NCBI GenBank assembly: GCA_026647385.1
Contig: JAPKGY010000127.1
Location: 1-7,599, forward strand
Source: Phycisphaerae bacterium
GTDB lineage: Bacteria; Planctomycetota; Phycisphaerae; UBA1845; PWPN01
Direction of reading: 5' to 3'
DNA length: 7,599 nt
Under the pieces are notes generated by a model. It had not been told where the DNA came from and did no database searches. It worked only from the letters and a program-made list of their open reading frames with translations. The stretch's first letter is position 1; each line of letters begins with the position of its first letter. Below are positions 5,221-7,599 of the stretch, in pieces. Position numbers and translations under genes: made by a program.

Positions 5221-7071
5221 ATGCACCTGCAGTGGATCGACTGGCTCATCGTCGCGGCATCATTGCTGATCTGTTTCGTTCCCGCGCTCTTCTTCGGCAA
5301 ACGTGCCGGAAAGAGCACGTCGGAGTTCTTCGTTTCCGGCCGATCCGTCCCCTGGTGGCTGGCGGGCCTGTCGATGGTCGCCACCACCTTCAGCAGCGAT
5401 ACGCCCAACCTGGTCACCGACATCGTTCGCCGACAAGGTGTGGCCGGCAACTGGTGCTGGTGGGCCTTCGTGCTCACCGGCGTTGCCACCGTCTTCTTCT
5501 ACGCCCGTCTGTGGCGGCGATCCGGAGTCATGACCGATCTCGAGTTCTATGAACTCCGCTACTCCGGCAAGGCCGCCGGCGTCGTGCGGGGTTTCCGCTC
5601 CGTCTACCTGGGTCTTTTCTTCAACTGCTTCATCATGGCCACGGTGAACCTGGCTGCCGTCAAGATCGCCAACGTGCTCTTCGGCCTCGACCGCTGGCAG
5701 ACGCTGCTCATCGTCGGCCTGCTGAACGTCGTCTTCGCCGCCCACTCCGGCCTGTGGGGCGTGCTCGTGATCGATATGATCCAGTTCTTTATCAAGATGA
5801 CCGCGGTGATCGCAGCCGCCTATTTCGCCGTCAAACAGGTCGGAGGCCTCGGCGTGATGGTCGATTCGCTTTCAGCCGCCCGACCGTCGCCGGACGGCAA
5901 GTCCATCCACTTCCTGAATATCCTGCCCGATTTCACGAGCAACTGGGACCTGGCGCTGGCCGTCTTCGTTATCCCCATCGCCGTCCAATGGTGGGCGGTC
6001 TGGTATCCGGGGGCCGAACCGGGCGGCGGAAGCTACATCGCACAGCGCATGCTCGCATCCAAGTCGGAAAAGGATTCGCTCGGGGCCGTCCTCTTCTTCA
6101 ACGTCGCCCACTACGTCCTGAGACCCTGGCCGTGGATCATCACCGGCCTGTGCTCGATTCTCATATACCCGGAACTGTCCGACATTCAACAGGCTTTTCC
6201 CGATCTCGACCCCGAACTGCTCGGACACGACATCGCGTTCCCAGCCATGCTCAAATTCCTGCCGGTTGGGTTTATCGGCCTGATGGTCGGCGGCCTGATC
6301 GCAGCCAATTCCTCCACAATCCTCACCCACCTGAATTGGGGCGCGTCCTACCTGGTCCACGATTTCTACCAGCGGTTCATCAACAAAGGGGCCAGCGAGA
6401 AGCACTACGTCCTTGTGGGCCGGCTCACGACCGTCGGATTGTTCATTTGTGCAGCCGGTACCGTCTATGTGTTGGATACCGCCAAGGATACCTTCGATCT
6501 CATCCTGCAAGTCGGCGCCGGTACCGGCCTGCTGTATCTGCTCCGCTGGTTCTGGTGGCGGATCAACGCCTGGTGCGAGGTCGTCGCCATGATCAGTTCG
6601 TTCGCCGTCTCGATCGCGCTCCTGATCGCCAAGAAGAACGGTTACGGCTTCGGAACGCACCTTGAGCTGCTCTTCACCATCGGGGTCACCACGGCCTGCT
6701 GGCTGATCACCGCGTTGATCACCCCACAGACCGACCGCAAGGTGCTCATCGAGTTCTACCGCAAGGTCAGACCGTTCGGGCCCGGCTGGGAACGCATCCG
6801 AAGGGAGGCCGGCATCTCTGACGCCGAACTGGCTGAACATGCCCGACACGAGAACATTCCGCTCGCACTACTCGGCTGGGTCGCCGGCTGCGTCGTGATC
6901 TGGTCTTCCCTGTTCGCCGTCGGCAATTTCCTGTACGGGCGCACGAACTACGCCGTCGGCCTGCTGGCCGTCTTTGTCATCAGCGGCCTGGTCCTGCTCC
7001 GCGTGATCAACCGGCTCTGGAACAGCGGCTCAGCCGGCCAGGCGACCCACCAGGCTTCCGGCACCATGTAA
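5221..7071 (+). CDS. Sodium:solute symporter, SSS family (long C-terminal subfamily)
   Basis: A 616-residue inner-membrane transporter with about 15 hydrophobic helices. SGRSVPWW (39-46) followed by TTFSSDTPNLVTD is the family's helix 1-2 signature. WYPGAEPGGGSYIAQRM (261-277) and YVLRPWPWIITG (298-309) are typical of one SSS subfamily. ANSSTILTHLNWG (362-374) lies where the Na2-site helix of SGLT-type proteins is expected. A cytoplasmic loop, about 501-545, begins TPQTDRKVLIEFYRKVRP and continues with a charged helix (EAGISDAELAEHARHE); two more helices follow, making it longer than the minus-strand symporter. It differs clearly from that protein, so the pair is not a recent duplication. Start is ATG 5221, directly before the first helix, behind weak GGACGAG. 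Probably takes up a sugar, polyol or organic acid with sodium; substrate unknown. Confidence 0.92.
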   Translation: MHLQWIDWLIVAASLLICFVPALFFGKRAGKSTSEFFVSGRSVPWWLAGLSMVATTFSSDTPNLVTDIVRRQGVAGNWCWWAFVLTGVATVFFYARLWRRSGVMTDLEFYELRYSGKAAGVVRGFRSVYLGLFFNCFIMATVNLAAVKIANVLFGLDRWQTLLIVGLLNVVFAAHSGLWGVLVIDMIQFFIKMTAVIAAAYFAVKQVGGLGVMVDSLSAARPSPDGKSIHFLNILPDFTSNWDLALAVFVIPIAVQWWAVWYPGAEPGGGSYIAQRMLASKSEKDSLGAVLFFNVAHYVLRPWPWIITGLCSILIYPELSDIQQAFPDLDPELLGHDIAFPAMLKFLPVGFIGLMVGGLIAANSSTILTHLNWGASYLVHDFYQRFINKGASEKHYVLVGRLTTVGLFICAAGTVYVLDTAKDTFDLILQVGAGTGLLYLLRWFWWRINAWCEVVAMISSFAVSIALLIAKKNGYGFGTHLELLFTIGVTTACWLITALITPQTDRKVLIEFYRKVRPFGPGWERIRREAGISDAELAEHARHENIPLALLGWVAGCVVIWSSLFAVGNFLYGRTNYAVGLLAVFVISGLVLLRVINRLWNSGSAGQATHQASGTM

Positions 7072-7140
7072 GATCGGACAGTCCGAGCGCCGCGCCCCTC
7101 CCTCCACAACCTGGAGCGGCCCGCAGTGACTGTCTCGATC
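7072..7140 (+). terminator. Long stem-loop starting right after the symporter stop codon
   Basis: GATCGGACAGTC (7072-7083) pairs with GACTGTCTCGATC (7128-7140): twelve pairs with one bulged T at 7135. Inside, GCCGC (7089-7093) can face GCGGC (7116-7120), and CTCCA-caacc-TGGAG (7102-7116) makes a five-pair tip, the two sharing base 7116. It begins the base after TAA (7069-7071). No U-run follows, so it is not a classical intrinsic terminator; it may protect the 3' end, assist factor-dependent termination, or be a small structured RNA. Confidence 0.5.
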
Positions 7141-7208
7141 TCGGGACACGCCGTTTGGGTGTAATCGCCGCCTCTTTTGGGCCCATAGGATGGTCCGGTC
7201 GGCCGCCA

Positions 7209-7231
7209 CCCCGCCCAAATGGGGGGCGGGG
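7209..7231 (+). terminator. GC-rich hairpin in the intergenic region
   Basis: CCCCGCCC (7209-7216), loop AAATGGG, GGGCGGGG (7224-7231): eight GC pairs. A weaker stem follows, GGCGG-TCAGC-CCGCC (7244-7258) with TTT after it. Together they separate the symporter transcript from the promoter at 7275, so a termination role is plausible despite the short T-run. Confidence 0.4.
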
Positions 7232-7274
7232 ACGGTCTGCCTTGGCGGTCAGCCCGCCTTTGATAAAGAAGCGC

Positions 7275-7303
7275 TTGACCGGGATTGACCGGTTAGATAT
7301 AAT
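7275..7303 (+). promoter_or_regulatory. Near-consensus sigma70 promoter
   Basis: TTGACC (7275-7280) and TATAAT (7298-7303) are separated by exactly 17 bases: 5 of 6 and 6 of 6 to consensus. The -35 is part of a direct repeat TTGACCGG at 7275 and again at 7285, a 10-bp period that would place both copies on one DNA face. The local AT content stands out from its surroundings. This is the clearest promoter in the window. Confidence 0.75.
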
Positions 7304-7323
7304 TGACTAAAATGGTCGTCATT
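7299..7323 (+). promoter_or_regulatory. Candidate Rrf2/IscR-family operator over the transcription start
   Basis: GACT-AAAAT-GGTC (7305-7317), flanked by ATA at 7299-7301, resembles the IscR type 1 site as I recall it (ATA, SYY, GACT, RWWWY, AGTC, RRS, TAT). By my count 20 of 25 positions agree: the left half is almost perfect and the right half degenerate. It overlaps the -10 and the expected start of transcription, where a repressor would act. No Rrf2-type regulator gene is in the window. Confidence 0.4.
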
Positions 7324-7599
7324 ATAGGCGACCGGGCCTGCTCGGGATCGGTCGCCAGGAGCGGGCGTATCCCTCTGAGTCAGTGGGTCACCACCCAAGG
7401 TGAGCAGACCGAACGGCGAGCCGAGGGGGTCGACTGGAATGGTTTGACCTTTGTTGTTAATACGCCTAACCACGTCAGCTTATCAAACGGCGCGACCTGC
7501 GAGGCCGAAGCTGTCTTTTTCGCCACAGGCCGCAGCCCGAACACAGAAAACCTGGGGCTGGATGACATTGGGGTGGCGGTAGATAAGCGGGGCTACATT
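7312..7599 (+). CDS. Pyridine-nucleotide-disulphide oxidoreductase fragment, 5'-truncated, runs off the right edge
   Basis: The frame from ATG 7312 is open for 96 codons to the window end. Its last 50 or so residues match Lpd/MerA/SthA-type flavoproteins: VSLSNGATCEAEAVFFATGRSPNT, split as strand, acidic turn and the ATGRxPNT motif that closes the NAD domain, then ENLGLDDIGVAVDKRGYI. In full proteins ATGRxPNT lies roughly 270-300 residues in, after FAD (GxGxxG) and NAD domains and the CxxxxC redox pair. Here it is about 70 residues from the first possible start, and no such motifs occur upstream in any frame. The first 35 residues (MVVIIGDRACSG onwards) overlap a promoter-proximal dyad and look non-homologous. 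Codons such as TTT, GTT, AAT, TTA and TCA set it apart from the GC-ending codons elsewhere. It is probably a gene remnant or rearrangement joint, possibly functional only if the frame was captured by the promoter. Confidence 0.6.
   Translation, partial: MVVIIGDRACSGSVARSGRIPLSQWVTTQGEQTERRAEGVDWNGLTFVVNTPNHVSLSNGATCEAEAVFFATGRSPNTENLGLDDIGVAVDKRGYI
7327..7356 (+). other. Stem-loop in the leader after the 7275 promoter
   Basis: GGCGACCG (7327-7334) pairs perfectly with CGGTCGCC (7349-7356) around a 14-base loop. It would be about 20 bases into the transcript. Immediately after it is AGGAG (7357-7361), but no start codon lies at a usable distance. Further on, TGGGT-CACC-ACCCA (7384-7397) and TCACC-acccaa-GGTGA (7388-7403) are mutually exclusive short stems. 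Confidence 0.35.

Noticed and set aside
5872..6849. Open frame (325 codons) on the minus strand opposite the second symporter
   Set aside because: It is a mirror frame of a conserved transporter, with Asp/Glu/Gly-rich composition and no motif.
7357..7420. Possible TPP or other riboswitch (CTGAG, GGGTCACCACCC)
   Set aside because: The conserved TPP blocks are not present in order and spacing, and other classes I could recall do not fit. Kept only as an unassigned structured leader.
7249..7473. Open frame (74 codons) on the minus strand at the right end
   Set aside because: It runs across the promoter, operator and leader hairpin of the plus strand and shows no recognisable family; the plus-strand flavoprotein motif continues past it.
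1..7599. CRISPR array, transposase, integrase or attachment-site repeats
   Set aside because: I saw no regularly spaced repeats, no transposase-like protein and no matching terminal repeats in the window.

Overview
The window reads as GC-rich bacterial chromosome. The gene content (a DegT-type aminotransferase of the 'LAIDGG / PMYPGG' kind, a hydroxypyruvate-isomerase-like sugar isomerase, two sodium:solute symporters, small toxin-antitoxin genes) is what I would expect of Planctomycetota or a related heterotroph such as Hydrogenedentes or Lentisphaerota. That assignment is inference from gene families and composition; no marker gene is present.

Layout from left to right. (1) The possible tail of an upstream gene (1-93), then a PLP-dependent DegT/DnrJ/EryC1/StrS aminotransferase (143-1438). 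(2) A toxin-antitoxin module: a small DUF4258-like toxin (1506-1793) and a YgiT/MqsA-type zinc-ribbon antitoxin (to 1983). The antitoxin's natural start, GTG overlapping the toxin stop, is out of frame with its zinc-ribbon body by one base. (3) A short stretch with a strong GGAGG site and a small open frame broken by a TAG (2001-2217). (4) A TIM-barrel sugar isomerase/epimerase (2225-3019), followed closely by a short HicB-like antitoxin lacking its usual tail (3039-3191). (5) On the minus strand, converging on these, an SGLT-like sodium:sugar symporter (3274-4986). (6) A 234-base divergent regulatory region rich in dyads (4987-5220), then a second sodium:solute symporter of a different subfamily on the plus strand (5221-7071). 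(7) A 240-base region with a 12-bp stem immediately after the symporter stop, a GC hairpin, and a near-consensus sigma70 promoter overlapped by an element resembling Rrf2/IscR-family operators. (8) A fragment of a pyridine-nucleotide-disulphide oxidoreductase (7312 to the window edge) that lacks the FAD and NAD domains normally preceding it.

The likely shared theme is uptake and conversion of a sugar or polyol: two sodium-coupled transporters, an isomerase acting on a keto- or hydroxy-acid or sugar, and an aminotransferase that would place an amino group on a keto-sugar or inosose. The substrate cannot be read from the sequence. The small antitoxin-type genes and broken frames around the isomerase, and the truncated flavoprotein at the right end, suggest this segment has been rearranged repeatedly. 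The parts most worth a second look are the promoter/operator at 7275-7323 with its truncated downstream gene, the one-base frame break in the antitoxin, and the stem-loop after the second symporter. I found no CRISPR array, transposase, tRNA or rRNA.
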